Assembly (NCBI GenBank): GCA_002150815.3
Contig: NDFF03000197.1
Coordinates: 62,001-126,000, forward strand
Direction: 5' to 3'
DNA length: 64,000 nucleotides
Source of the DNA: Grammothele lineata
Lineage: Eukaryota; Basidiomycota; Agaricomycetes; Polyporales; Polyporaceae
Every line of letters starts with the position of its first letter. Within the stretch, counting starts at the first letter, position 1. The notes below the pieces were generated by a model. That model ran no database searches. It worked only from the letters and a program-made list of their open reading frames with translations, and was not told the origin of the DNA. Shown here piece after piece: positions 35,841 through 48,091 of the stretch. The position numbers and the translations under genes are program-made.

Positions 35841-37588
35841 TTAGTCCAGGGAGATTCGTAGCTGCTCCAGTGGTATCGGCACAAACGAGTCCAAGTGAAT
35901 CGAGCGCTCCGCGAGCTCCGCCTCGCAGTGCGGCGGGACGAGCTGGCGCATAAGGTCCGGCCGGACGGAGAGCTCTGTGAGTGAAGTGGAAAGGTGAAGT
36001 CAGCTTCATGTCAACAGCGAAAAGAACCTGATCGAGGCAGGAACGCACCTTCCCGGGTGAAATCAAACAGCGGCGGGAACTCCTTCCCGTTGGGCATCTT
36101 CGCCCCCTCCTGCCTGAGTTCGTCGAAGAACGGGTGACACATAGCCTCAACCGAGCTCAGGCGCGCTTCCGGCGTGTACTCAAGGAGCTTCGCGACTAGG
36201 TCGATCGCTTCGGGAGCAGTGCGTGGCCGGAAGACCTGGGAGACATCCCATGAGTGGCTGTGTATGCTGCTAGAACCGAATCGCTCGGATACCCACCTTC
36301 GAGAAGGGGTGAGGCTTAATCTGCGGGAACTTGTGCTCCATGTAGTTCGGGTTCATCGTCTTGATCTGCTCCCGCGACGGCGTCCCGAGCACCTTGATGA
36401 TCTCCACGAGCTGGTCGATTCCACTCTCACCGGGGAACAGGGGTTGACCCAGCATCAGCTCCGCCATCACGCATCCAGTCGACCAGATGTCTGCAAAGGC
36501 GCATTTAGTACCTCAGCTAGTAGCACTGGAGACCAGCTCTGAGACGTACCGATGTTGGTCGTGTAGTTAGTCGCGCCGAAGATGAGTTCCGGCGCGCGGT
36601 AGTAACGGGAGCAGATCTTAGCTGACGTTGGGCTCTCCGGCGACGAGGATCTTGGCAGAACCAAAGTCGCAGAGCTTGAGAACACCCGTCGCAGGGTTGA
36701 GGAGAAGGTTCTGGGGTTTGATATCACGGTGGCAGATACCAATGGAATGGATATAGAGGAGAGAACGGAGGAGTTGGTACATGTACAGCTTGATTTGGAG
36801 CATGGGCATGGGCTGCTTGAGTTTGGCGTAGTGCCGGCTGGCACGATACACAGTTTCGGGGACATATTCGAGCACAAGGTTGAGGTACACTTCGTCTTTC
36901 TTTCAATCGAGTAGGATCAGCGCGGGTGTTGGCAAAGACGAGGGGGAAAACATTATGACAGGGGCGGTCGACAGAGGGTAGCAGACAGTGGGGAAAAAAG
37001 ACAAAATACTCACCTTATCGCCATTAGAGTAGAAAAAGGCCTTCAGGTCCACGACATTGGGATGGGAAACGAGTCTCATGATCTGCAATTCACGGTTCTG
37101 GACGGCGCGGAAAATGCGGTTAGACGCGCGGAGGCAACAAAGAGGAGTAGCGGACGGACGGACGGACCTTAAAGCGTTTGTCCTGCAAGACTTTCTTGAT
37201 GGCAATATCGCAAACCGGGTTGGAATCCTCAAGGAGCTTGGCTTGGAAGACGATACCGAAAGAGCCATTGCCGATGACTTTGCAGTTGGTGTAGATGAGA
37301 TCACGGGTGTCTCCCGATTTGCCGTCGGAGGCGACGACCTTGACGATCCTGCGCGGATCGTCGACGGCTAATTGCAACAAGAGAAAAAACCAGTCCTGGT
37401 GAGTGAACAAAGTCGATCCACAGGGAGCAGAAGGAAGGAGAGGCGGATGATGAGCGCGATTCTGGGATTCAAGCGCGCGTGTAGGGAAGGTCGAAACTAG
37501 CGGGGAACAGGGAAAGGCAGGAAGGCAAAGGGAAAGCACTTGACGTACGAGAAACCCTGACGCCGTTGATGGGACCGTGAGTGGCCAT
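35841..37588 (-). CDS. Glycogen synthase kinase 3 (shaggy-type), with a frame break in the activation loop
   Basis: Ser/Thr kinase of the GSK3 family. Exons 37549-37588, 37168-37367, 37014-37097, 36550-36899, 36297-36490, 36049-36235 and 35841-35974; about 395 residues if one base is ignored. Motifs: [71 protein letters not shown], then [56 protein letters not shown] and the C-terminal lobe. Exon 4 is 350 nt where phase requires 349. The conserved sequence expected to read Val-Ser-Tyr-Ile-Cys has TAAG in place of the Tyr codon TAC (36617-36620), giving a stop right at the regulatory tyrosine and a shift afterwards. No canonical intron can remove it. The rest of the gene is well preserved, so a sequence error or very recent change is likely. 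Confidence 0.9.
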
Positions 37589-38638
37589 TGTAATGGACGA
37601 GTGGGATGCTAGAGATACAGATTGGTTGGATTGAAGAGAGAACGAGGACGACTCTGGAGAGAGGGGGCTGGTGAAGGACGCAGAGGCCTAATAAACGTTA
37701 AGAAGCAGTGGTAGAGAGAGGGAAAAGTACGAGGAGGGGCGGGGCGAGAGGCGTTGCAGCGGGAGGTGGGGGCGAGGGTGAGCGGGAGAAAGAGGAGAAG
37801 GGACGAGGACGACCAAGGCGAGAGACGCCCGCTGGGCACGGGTCACCAGACCTCGAGCGCCACCCCAAGCCCACTGCCACTGCCTCCCGCCCGCCCCCGC
37901 CTCACCAGCATAGAGCCTCTCGCCGCCTCCACATCGCGGCGCACTAGGGCCACGCGAGACGTACTTGTATCCCAAGTTCTTGAGTGGTTCGTACCAGATA
38001 AATCTCGTGCTTGCGTCCAGCAGCTTCGACCTGGCCTCGCGCAATGAGCGCTGTGGCCCGTCGCTGCCTCGACGGACCCAATCCGTCCATGCTATCTGCG
38101 CACCAGACCCGCACATAGAAAATTTCGAGGGCGCATAGGCAGCTGCCGATAAATGGCATAGCTGCGAATCTGATTCCATTAGCGATGAGAGCGTCCGGTC
38201 CAAGGTCAATGTAGTGTACATTAGGCCTTTCCCGCTTGGGTTGCGCGGATCCGAAGCGCGCGTTGGCCGGCGGGACCAGGTTGCCGCTATCGGAAGCAAG
38301 AGCAGATGACCGCGGCCGGTAGTGGCAGTACTGCGTGCTAGCGAGCTTCGTGAGCGGAAGGGCCCGAGGGCATTAATTTACAACATCGACGTTCGTGCGA
38401 GCCTGCGCGAGCGCGGCCATCCCTTTCCGCGGCCCATGAACGGAGCGTTACGGTGACGGTGACGGTGACGCAGAACGCGTTACAGGCCGTGACTCCAAGA
38501 GGGCACGTGTCAGAGGAAGGCGTGAGCCAGTCGGAGCGCTCGGATTGGGGCGGGCGTCTGCGGGTCTCTGGCCAACGCGCCACCTCGTCTGCCACAGCGC
38601 TCGCACTCGTCCTCTGTCCCGTCCGCCCTCCCGACGTC
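37589..38638. other. Intergenic between divergent GSK3 and NDUFV2 genes
   Basis: About 1 kb; no gene recognised. Open frames of up to about 200 codons on the minus strand (37688-38299) have Arg/Pro/Ser-rich low-complexity composition and no family resemblance. Confidence 0.5.
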
Positions 38639-39656
38639 ATGTTCGCCGCACGCGCCCTCTCGAGGCACCTCCGCGTCCCAAAGCCATGTCCCGCTGCGCG
38701 GTCAATATCCTCCTCGGCACCATGGCGCTCGGACGCCCTCTTCGTCGTCTGTATCTCTTGCTCTCACCCCCATATCCCTCCTGCTTACTTCGCAATGTAA
38801 TCAGCACCGCGACACTCCTTACAACAACCCTAAGGCACGTCTGTTCATCCACTATCCATGTTTTCTTTATTTCTGACCCTCCGCAGATTGCCTTTGAGTT
38901 CACGCCCGAGAACATGAAGCGTGCCCAGGAAATCATCTCACACTACCCCCCTCAATACAAGAAGGCCGCTGTCATTCCACTCCTTGACCTCGGCCAGCGA
39001 CAGAACAAGGGATGGACGTCTATCTCCGTCATGAACTACGTCGCAAAGCTCCTCGAGATGCCTCCTATGCGTGTATACGAAGTAGCGACATTCTACACTA
39101 TGTTCAACCGGTACGTCCCGATTCATAGCCCTGCAGCGTTCTCTGTGGCTCTGACCGTCCTCCAAGCGAACCTATCGGAGAGCACTTCGTGCAAGTCTGC
39201 ACAACCACCCCCTGCATGCTTAACGGCGCGTATGAGATTCTCGACACCGTCTGCAGTCACCTCGGTGGCATTAAGCCAGGCGAGACGACCAAGGACGGCA
39301 AGTTCACTGTCATCGAGGTCGAGTGCCAGGGCGCGTGCTCGAATGCACCCATGTTTGTTGTTGGCGATGACTTCTACGTGCGCACTTTTCTGTTACGTTC
39401 TATTGCCGTTGCCCATATCGTCGTTCCAGGAGGATCTCACTTCGGAGACCACGCGCAAGATCCTCGACGCGTTTAAGAAGGGCGAGAAGCCTAAGCCGGG
39501 TCCGCAGAGTGGTCGTCATACGAGTGAGAACTCCGCCGGTCTCACAGCGCTCACAGAGAAGGTATGCACCTCCCCAGACGCACATCCGACAATAGTCTTA
39601 CAGATCTCATCTAGCCGTATGGCCCGGGAGAATTCTGCCAGCCGGACTTCGCATAG
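38639..39656 (+). CDS. Mitochondrial complex I 24-kDa subunit (NDUFV2)
   Basis: 2Fe-2S subunit in the NADH-oxidising tip of complex I (cluster N1a). Exons 38639-38746, 38805-38834, 38887-39110, 39167-39377, 39430-39561 and 39615-39656 give 248 residues. The N-terminus is a targeting sequence ([23 protein letters not shown]). The core shows [38 protein letters not shown], the cluster ligands in CTTTPC and later in [10 protein letters not shown], and the end [12 protein letters not shown]. The intron 38835-38886 must start with GC: the donor reads AAG then GCACGT. Alternative GT donors break the phase between NPK and IAFEF. Convergent with the bestrophin-like gene (126 bp between stops). Confidence 0.94.
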
Positions 39657-39782
39657 AGTACTAGACCATGTCGTAGCAATATTCATTACAGAGCTAGCTA
39701 TGTTGGGAGCACATAACGCGGCGTGATTTGTGCTGATGAGGTATCTGAGTGTTCATAAATGGTCGTGAGATGAGCGTGGAGT

Positions 39783-41750
39783 TCAGTCATCTCCTTCGCC
39801 GTCATCATATCCACCCATGCCTTCCCCTCCTTCGGGGAGCTTCTCAACCATGAACCTTGATTGGATAGTTAATATTGGGTATAGAAGGAGCGAATGGAAG
39901 ACATACTCAATTTCTTCCTTCAGGTCGTCGCAGTATCGTTCTATGATTTGGAATTCAGCAATGCGTCCCAATCTGTCATCACTCGGACTTACCCAGAGGT
40001 AGGTCAGATTTGTCAAGCCCAAATGGCATCTCAATCTCATCAGCAATCCCCTCAATGCCCATGAGCGTGAAAGCGACGACAGTCACCAGGGGAATCATCC
40101 CCCAGCCGAGGTCTTTCACCAGGGTGAAAGGAAGCGAAAAGAGGTAGAGCGTTACACATTGTTTGAGGTGGATGCTGTACGAACGGGGAATCGGCGTATT
40201 TGCGACACGTTCCATGCAAGTCATCATGTCAATCATCCCTTGCACGCTAGGAAGATCGTCAGAGGCGAGCGGCGGTGGAAAGTGACTGAGCCTACAGCTG
40301 ATTCATAGCGTTCACACCGGCGGGACCAGCGGTCTCAAGGTATCCGTCCCGACGGAATTTGAAGAGCGCATGCGATAGCTCGTGCGCGATACTGTCATGG
40401 AAGTCAGCAGGCGGAACAACGCGCATAGATGTGACGTTAACTTACACCATGGGCAGCGGAGTTGAAAGCGCGTCTGGATCCGTAGAGAAGTCGAGCGTGT
40501 GTTGCATCGAGCTCATGAGTGGCGTCGTTGCCTTGCTGCCGCGCTGCTTCAGGTCCTTGCTCCGCTTCACCCGGATACGTTTGGTTGCATCTGCGACGCT
40601 CGCTGGGCGCCCTCGTTCGATATCGAGATCCGGATCCGGCGTGCTTGACCCTGTGTTGTCACCTACAGGGGAGCCGCCACGGGTGGTGTGTGCCGTAGCA
40701 GCATAGCTGGTGAAGGCAGTAGACTTGCCACTTCCAACCCCTGAATACTTGTAGTCCTTGTTACGAGGGTGATAACCACCCTGCGCAAGGCGGGCGGTGG
40801 CAGCAGGCAAGATACCGGCGTAATCGTCCCAGTCAAGGCCGTCTTCACCACGCAGGTAGTGTTTAACGGCGTAGGCGAAGCAGATACAGAGTTTGACGGC
40901 GTCCACCTTCCGCCGCCGGAGCTGGGCAGGAGTAAGCGTGGCGGCAGGGAACTTCCCTCGAGTCATCTCGTCCGAAGGGGGCACACAGACGTTAATCCAG
41001 AGGAGACGCGAAAGGTTACGAATCTAAGATATGTGAGGAAGTGTTGAAGACTCATTTCTATAGTGAAAGGGCGCGCACGTGAGATGCCATGGTGCCGAAG
41101 TCTTTGCGGCCTTCGTAATACCGATCATAGGACGTCCTGAAAAACTGGGTTACGAAAAAATACGATACAGCTGAGAAACGATCCTACCCATTTCTGTGCA
41201 TGGTAAACGGATGTGAGCGTTCCGGAACATTATTTCTATCACGCGACTTACCTGAAGACCAGAATCAAACCGACCTGAGCACAATGAGCCAACAGAACAT
41301 CGTTCCAGACAATACCACATGTCACCCACCACGACGGAAAGGAGAGGAACGACAGAATTGGTCATAGAAATATCTGTACCATTATGCCAGATGTAGGCGG
41401 CCCCGCTCGCGAAGAGGGTGACGGTCAAGACGGGACCGACAATGCGAGGCACGATCTGTGTTGATTTAATCGTTCCGGGGGCAAGGACTGAATAGGCGAA
41501 GAACATGACGCACGCTGCCTTTGAGGCGGAGAACATCGGGCAGCCAAGAATACTGGTGCAATGGATAAGGACGCGGGAGGATGGCTAAAGACATAGTAGA
41601 CGGTACGCACCCTGCGGAGCTTCTGTCTCGTGATAATCTTCGTTCCCTGCTAAGGCGATGAGGACATGAAGCTCTAGTTCCATCGGTAAGACTGACAACC
41701 TTTGGGCCGTTCACGGTCATTGTGGAGGTCTTGACGAATGAGACCGACAT
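39783..41750 (-). CDS. Bestrophin-like (RFP-TM/UPF0187) membrane channel
   Basis: Predicted anion channel of the bestrophin superfamily, fungal branch; the location is unknown. Ten exons: 41700-41750, 41611-41649, 41514-41552, 41330-41455, 41252-41274, 41079-41136, 40446-41023, 40296-40391, 39993-40246 and 39783-39940; 473 residues. Diagnostic parts: YSWLPDVLRLKGS, VPRIVGPVLTVTLFA, then NSVVPLLSVVVGLILVFRTSYDRYYEGRKDF, and near the end QCVTLYLFSLPFTLVKDLGW, a hydrophobic helix (IPLVTVVAFTLMGIEGIADEIEMPFG) and an acidic tail. A Ser/Gly-rich insert of about 130 residues sits in the loop encoded by the long exon. One exon has only 23 nt, and it completes the conserved VGLILVFR. A possible 54-nt intron near 39860-39910 is not phase-compatible and was left as coding. 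Divergent from the myosin gene. Confidence 0.85.
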
Positions 41751-42272
41751 GGTGGGCCTCTGGAGTGGTTGCGTACGTGGTCCCGGGGGTATGTGGACAC
41801 GAGCTGGCGCGCGTTAAGGGACAAACACGATGGACATAGGGCGCGCTGATGCGCTACGGTGGGCGAGATGGCGAAGCCAGGAGACGAGATGGAGAGCAAG
41901 CGAGGCTATGGCCTCCGGCGATGGCTGCGCGGGGCCGGGAGCGCCACAGTACAGAGCAGGGGCAGGCGCCCGTTGCTGTCGCGCCCACGTGGTTGTCACG
42001 CCTGCTTGTACCTCCTCCATACGCTGCACAGGGGAGCTGAGAGAGCGAATCGTGCGTCGTGGAGTGCAGGAGGGCTATGTCTGCGACAGATACTCGCGAC
42101 TCAGACGGCCGAACGAGACGGAGGAAGAGGAAAGATGATGTGACAGCCACGGTCACAGAGCTGATATGTGACCTGGCGGGGCGGGGCAACGGAGAGTCGA
42201 GAGACGAGCGAGGACGGCTTGAACCGCTGACGACCTGTTACGACCCTCCCTCCCCGGCCCTCCTCCTCCTCC
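41751..42272. other. Divergent promoter region, bestrophin-like and myosin V
   Basis: About 0.5 kb between two start codons on opposite strands. Pyrimidine-rich (CCTCCCTCCCC, CTCCTCCTCC) just before the myosin start. No gene recognised. Confidence 0.5.
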
Positions 42273-45200
42273 ATGGCCGAGAACATATACAGCAAGGGCA
42301 CCAGGGTCTGGTTCCCCGACAAGGAGCTTGGCTGGATATCCGCGGAAGTCACCTCCGTCTCCAAAACCGACGACGCCGTCAAGCTGGTCTTCGTAGATGA
42401 ACGCGGAAAGGTGCTCGCCTTACGCCACGCAACCGTCCCCACCAGCTCACCCTCCGTCCCCTTCTTCTCCCACAGGAAATCAAGGTAGATACCACTGTAC
42501 AGGCAATCAAGGACGGAAAGGAGGGCCTCCCCCCACTTCGCAATCCCCCACTATTGGAAACAGCGGATGATCTCGCAACACTCTCTCATTTGAACGAACC
42601 CTCAGGTTCGTGTCTTTCGTCCTGTTGTCGACAATTGCACTCCTTACACGTATTCCCGCCACGCGTCCAGTCCTTCATACCATCCGCAATCGTTATGCAC
42701 AACATAGCATTTATACATATTCCGGGATGGTCCTCATCGCTGTCAATCCATTCCAACGTGTCGCTCTCTATGGTCCCGAAGTTATTCAGGCCTATAATGG
42801 TCGCCGACGAGGTGACCTTGAGCCTCACCTGTTTGCTATCGCGGAAGACGCCTACACCGCCATGAGTAGGGACGGCACCGGCCAAACTATCATCGTGTCC
42901 GGTGAGAGGTGCGTGCATACTGTTTTGTATAATCAGAATATGATTCTAATAGTATCTTAGTGGTGCTGGAAAGACAGAGTCGGTGAGTATCGTGTTTTGA
43001 GGTTGTGGCAGGCGTTCATAGGTCCTGTGTATGCGCCCATAGGCCAAGTTCATCATGCGATACCTTGCCTCCGTCAACCCCCCAACGGCGAAAGCCAAGA
43101 TCAAGACGAAGATTTCGCTTGACGAGGCTAGTGAGGTCGAAAGGCAGATTTTGGCTACCAACCCAGTGCTCGAGGCGTTCGGTAACGCGAAGACCACCCG
43201 TAATGACAACTCCTCACGCTTTGGGAAGTACATTCAGGTATGCCTTCATACGGAGGGACTATCTACGTTTTACTCACAATTACTTTAGATTCTCTTTGAC
43301 GGCGAGCAGGAGATTGTCGGGGCTCGCATCCGGACATACCTTCTCGAGCGCTCTCGTGTCGTCTTCCAGCCCTTGACAGAACGCAACTACCACATCTTCT
43401 ACCAGCTATGCGCCGGTGTTCCTCTAAAGGAACGGAAAGACTTTGGCCTTGACACGGACATCACCAAGTTCCACTATCTGAGTCAGGGTGGACCCACATC
43501 CACCCCGATTCCTGGTGTCGACGATGCAGAGGAATTCAGACAGACCCAAACGGCTCTGTCTACAATCGGAATCTCAGTCGAGAAGCAGTGGGCTGTCTTC
43601 AAGCTACTATCTGCTCTACTCCACCTGGGTAACATCAAGATTTCCCAGTCACGCAACGATGCCTCCATCGACGACACAGACTCTGCGCTACAGCTTTCCA
43701 CGCGCTTCCTGGGCGTCCCTCTCGCAGATTTCAAGAAGTGGACGATCAAGAAGCAGATCACCACGCGTTCGGAGAAAATTGTGACTTCGTTGAATGGTGC
43801 CCAGGCTTCTGTAGTTCGGGACTCTATCGCGAAATTCGTTTACGCCTGCTTATTCGAGTGGGTCGTTGCAATTCTCAACGAAAGCTTGGCGGGAGAGAAC
43901 GGCGAGGCAGCGAGTCGTGCGGAGATGTTCATTGGTGTCCTGGATATCTACGGTTTTGAGCACTTCAAGAAGGTATTGTGCAAGCCTGCGTTATGTCCTT
44001 TGCATCGTGCTGAGATTTGAACATATAGAACTCTTTCGAGCAATTCTCCATCAACTATGCCAACGAGAAGTTGCAACAGGAGGTGTGTACCCATGATATG
44101 TCCGAGTGTCTTAATGCCACATTAACTCCGGATGCCCCAGTTCAACCAACACGTCTTCAAGCTCGAACAGGAGGAGTATGTTAGGGAGAAGATCAACTGG
44201 ACATTCATTGAGTTCTCCGACAACCAGCCGTGTATCGATGTTATCGAAGGCAAACTCGGTGTCATGGCGCTCCTCGACGAAGAGTCACGTCTCCCTGCTG
44301 GTACCGATCAATCGTTTTTGCAGAAGCTCAATAACCAGTTGGCCAAGCCGGAGCATGCTAAGGTCTTCAAGAAGCCTCGGTTTGGTAACTCTGCGTTCAC
44401 AATCGCCCACTACGCGTTGGATGTCACGTACGAGGTTGAGGGTTTCTTGGAGAAGAACAGGGATACTGTCCCGGACGAGCACATGGCGCTCCTCCAGACG
44501 ACCAAGAACGCGTTCCTCAAGGAAGTTCTCGATGCTGCGTTTGCGGCAACAAAACCTTCGGACGCACCTCCACCTTCACCCACCGTGTCAGACTCTGCGA
44601 GCTCCGGCAACCGTCGAGCATCTGTAATTCCCGATCCCGGCAGACAGTCGCTGATGTCCGGCGCGGCTGGTGGCGCGCCCGGGCCGAAGCGTCCTGGCGG
44701 TGTCGTGAAGAAACCGACGCAGGCATCCATCTTCAAGGCCTCATTGATCAGCCTCATGGAGACTCTCAATGTTACCAATGTCCACTACATTCGGTGTATC
44801 AAGCCGAATGAGCAGAAGCGTGCTTGGGAGTTCACTCCTCAGCAGGTGCTGGGCCAGCTTCGGGCGTGCGGTGTCCTTGAAACCATCCGCATCAGTTGTG
44901 CCGGTTATCCCTCGCGTTGGACGTATGAGGAGTTCGCTGAACGGTTCGTTGTTCAGAATTCTCTCGGGAGAGACGTCTAATTTTCGATTCAGGTATTACA
45001 TGCTGGTCCACTCATCAGAGTGGGAGCCCATGATCAAGAACCTCGAGCTTAAACCCCTCTGTGCACGCATCCTGGAAAAGACGATCAATGACTCGGACAA
45101 GTATCAGCCTGGTCTGACCAAGATCTTTTTCCGTGCTGGCATGCTTGCGGCACTGGAATCTCTCCGCTCAAACCGTCTCAACTCGCTCGTTACGATTGTC

Positions 45201-47951
45201 CAGAAGAACATGAGGCGCAAGATGGCGGTTAAGAAGTACAAGGAACTACGTCAGGCGACCATCAAGATCCAAACATGGTGGCGTGGAATCCTTGCTCAGA
45301 GATTGGTAGAAAAAGTCCGCCGTGACGTCGCTGCGATTCGTCTTCAGCGCGGCATTCGTCGGTACCTCCAACGTACCCGCTTCCTCACAGTTCGCAAGTC
45401 TATTGTGGCGTTGCAGTCCCGTAAGTATATAGCTCTGTTAAATTGTAACCCACAATGCGCTCAAACCTTCTCTCAGGGGCACGCGGTGCGCTTGCCCGTC
45501 GTCTGTTCAAGGATTCTAAGAAGACGTTCGCTGTGGTCACTCTCCAAAGCCTGTTCCGCGGCATGTAAGTCCCAGCTCACGGTGTCACATTAGAGGGTTG
45601 CCTTGTTCTAACATTTTCTTCAGTCTCCGACGAAGGGCGCATCGGAAAGACGTCCAGAGTGTCATTCTTATTCAGTCATGTATCCGTCGTCGGCTGGCGC
45701 GCAAAGAGCTCAAGGCGCTCAAGGCTGAAGCACGCTCGGTGTCGAAGTTCAAGGAGATCTCCTATCGTCTTGAGAACAAGGTTGTCGAGCTCACTCAGAA
45801 TCTCCAGAAGCGTACAGAGGAGAAGAAGGAGCTTCAGACCAAAGTACAAAACCTCGAAACCCAGCTTCTCCAAGCAATCTCCAAGCACGAAGAGTCTGAT
45901 GCTCGCGTCCGGCAAGTCCAGACTGAGCTACAGACTTCCCAGGAAGAGCTGTCTCGCAGCCAGCAACTCTTGCGTGCAAAGGAGGACGTAGAACGGAGGC
46001 TGGATGAGGCTATTCTGAAGGCTGCTGAGAAGGAAGCCGCAATCCAGAAGTTGTCCGAGGAGCTTGCCCAGCAAGCCTCGCAGTTGGAAACGCAGCAGAA
46101 GCTCATCGACAGCCAGCCTGTGCGGAACGCTGAAGATAGTTCGGTCATCCAAACTCTCAAGACCGAGGTTAGCAGTCTTCGCGAACAACTCAACCGCGCG
46201 ACCGCTCTCAATGCCCTCACTCGCGGTGTTCGCGCCGAACCTACCTCTCCCACCTTTGCCCCTGTCCTTCGCCTTGCCGAGGCTCCTGCTGCCGGCTCCT
46301 CCAACGGCCAGCTCGCTTCACTCAACCGTGGTCATCAGCGGCGACACAGCTCAGCCGGCGTGTATGCGATCAGCCCCTCTGATCACCGTACGTCCGCGGA
46401 CGAGCTTATGTTCAACGCGAAGCGGAGCCAGACCGCGAATCCCCGTGCAGTGTCGGTGGCCTATAATGGCGAGGACGGCTTGCCACAGTTCCGCGCGCTT
46501 GACCGATCAAGCCTGTACGACGACCCGGCCGAGGAGAAGATTCGGTTGATGCAGGACATCAAGCGTCTAGACGAGGACGTTCTCGACGGCCTCATCCGTG
46601 GATTGAAGATCCCCGCGCCGAGCTTGACGAGTCCGGCGGCTGTCAAGGAGATCCTCTTCCCTGCAAATCTGATTAGCCTCATCACCAACGAGATGTGGAA
46701 GTATGGTCTCATTCCTGAGAGCGAGAGGTTCCTCGCGAACGTCATGCAAACCATTCAGGCGCACGTCATGGTACGGCCAATTCTAAATCTCGCATTTATT
46801 GTGTACTCATGCGGTCCTGTAGTCGTTCACTAGCGAAGACGCCATCATACCCGGTATCTTCTGGCTGTCCAATGTTCACGAGATGCTGTCCTTCATCTGT
46901 GTAGCGGAAAGTGACATGCTCCAGGGGATCGGACCTGGTGAGGAGAACGCGGTTCGTCCCTTTGAGTGGGCCGACTACGAGCGTCTCGTCTCCGTCGTGA
47001 AGCACGATCTGGACAGTCTAGAGTACAACATCTATCACACCTGGATGCTCGAGACGAAGAAGCGGCTGTCGAAGATGGTCATTCCTGCCCTCATCGAGAG
47101 CCAGTCACTACCGGGCTTCACGACGACGGACGGAGGTGGACGGCTGTTCAACCGTCTACTCAATTCAAACACCCAACCTGCGTACAGCATGGATGACATC
47201 CTTAACCTGCTGAACAAGGTCTGGAGAAGTTTGAAGAGCTACTACATGGAGGAGTCTGTCGTGCAGCAGGTCATCACCGAGCTCCTCAAGCTCATTGGCG
47301 TTACGAGCTTCAACGACCTGCTCATGAGGAGGAACTTCTCGTCGTGGAAACGAGGTTTGTTGTTCTAATTTAGGCGCTATCACTGGAGGGTTGCTAACGC
47401 CGTCACGCAACAGCCATGCAGATTCAGTACAATATCACTCGTATAGAGGAGTGGTGCAAGTCGCATGATATGCCGGAAGGCACCCTCCAGCTCGAACACT
47501 TAATGCAGGCCACCAAACTCCTCCAACTGAAGAAGGTAGCGTTGAACTATCACTTTCTAATGTCTGCATGTTGACGCCTCGGTTGCTAGTCTACTCCTGC
47601 CGACTTGGAGATCATCTACGATGTCTGCTGGATGTTGACGCCTACTCAGATCCAGCGCATGTGCACCAACTACTACGTCGCCGACTACGAGGTATGTTTT
47701 CGCAACGGCAGCCAGAGTTTTGACGACTGACTGACTTTATGCAGACTCCCATCTCGCCGGAGATCCTCCGTGTCGTTGCCTCGCGAGTCTCGCCCAACGA
47801 CCGCAACGACCACCTTTTGTTGGCCCCGGAGACTGAGGAGGTTGGCCCGTACGAACTCCCCCTTCCGCGCGAAGTCTCTGGCCTGGAGACTTATGTTCCC
47901 GCATACCTCAATGTCCCACATCTTCGGAGACTCGCGGCTCTGGTAGCATAG
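42273..47951 (+). CDS. Class V myosin heavy chain
   Basis: Actin motor for secretory-vesicle and organelle transport in hyphae. Fifteen exons: 42273-42410, 42476-42605, 42671-42908, 42961-42982, 43043-43237, 43289-43972, 44029-44082, 44141-44943, 44993-45420, 45477-45564, 45624-46770, 46823-47354, 47414-47535, 47590-47691 and 47745-47951; 1629 residues. SH3-like N-terminus ([16 protein letters not shown]); motor with P-loop GESGAGKTE, switch 1 [15 protein letters not shown], switch 2 DIYGFE, NNPCID-like NQPCID and FIRCIKPN-type [12 protein letters not shown]; six IQ-like motifs ([16 protein letters not shown] onward); coiled coil about 1130-1290; globular tail with DIL domain ([26 protein letters not shown]). 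Loop 2 has a Ser/Pro/Gly-rich insert. The P-loop is completed by a 22-nt exon. All junctions keep phase, and the length is typical for the class. Confidence 0.95.
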
Positions 47952-48091
47952 CAATCTCGGTAGTTGTCATGTCGATACGTGTTTCATGTTGCATATCTCT
48001 GCTGTGGGATTCAATGTAATGGTAATTTACGATCTTCGCAAACACTCCTGGCATGTGCGATCATTGGGAGTGTTCGGTGAATACATGCGTG

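Noticed and set aside
37688..38299. 203-codon minus-strand open frame upstream of GSK3
   Set aside because: Arg/Pro/Ser-rich composition as expected for GC-rich promoter DNA; no motif recognised.
39860..39915. Extra intron near the 3' end of the bestrophin-like gene
   Set aside because: GT and AG are present, but the phases do not match and splicing would give an early stop; read as coding.
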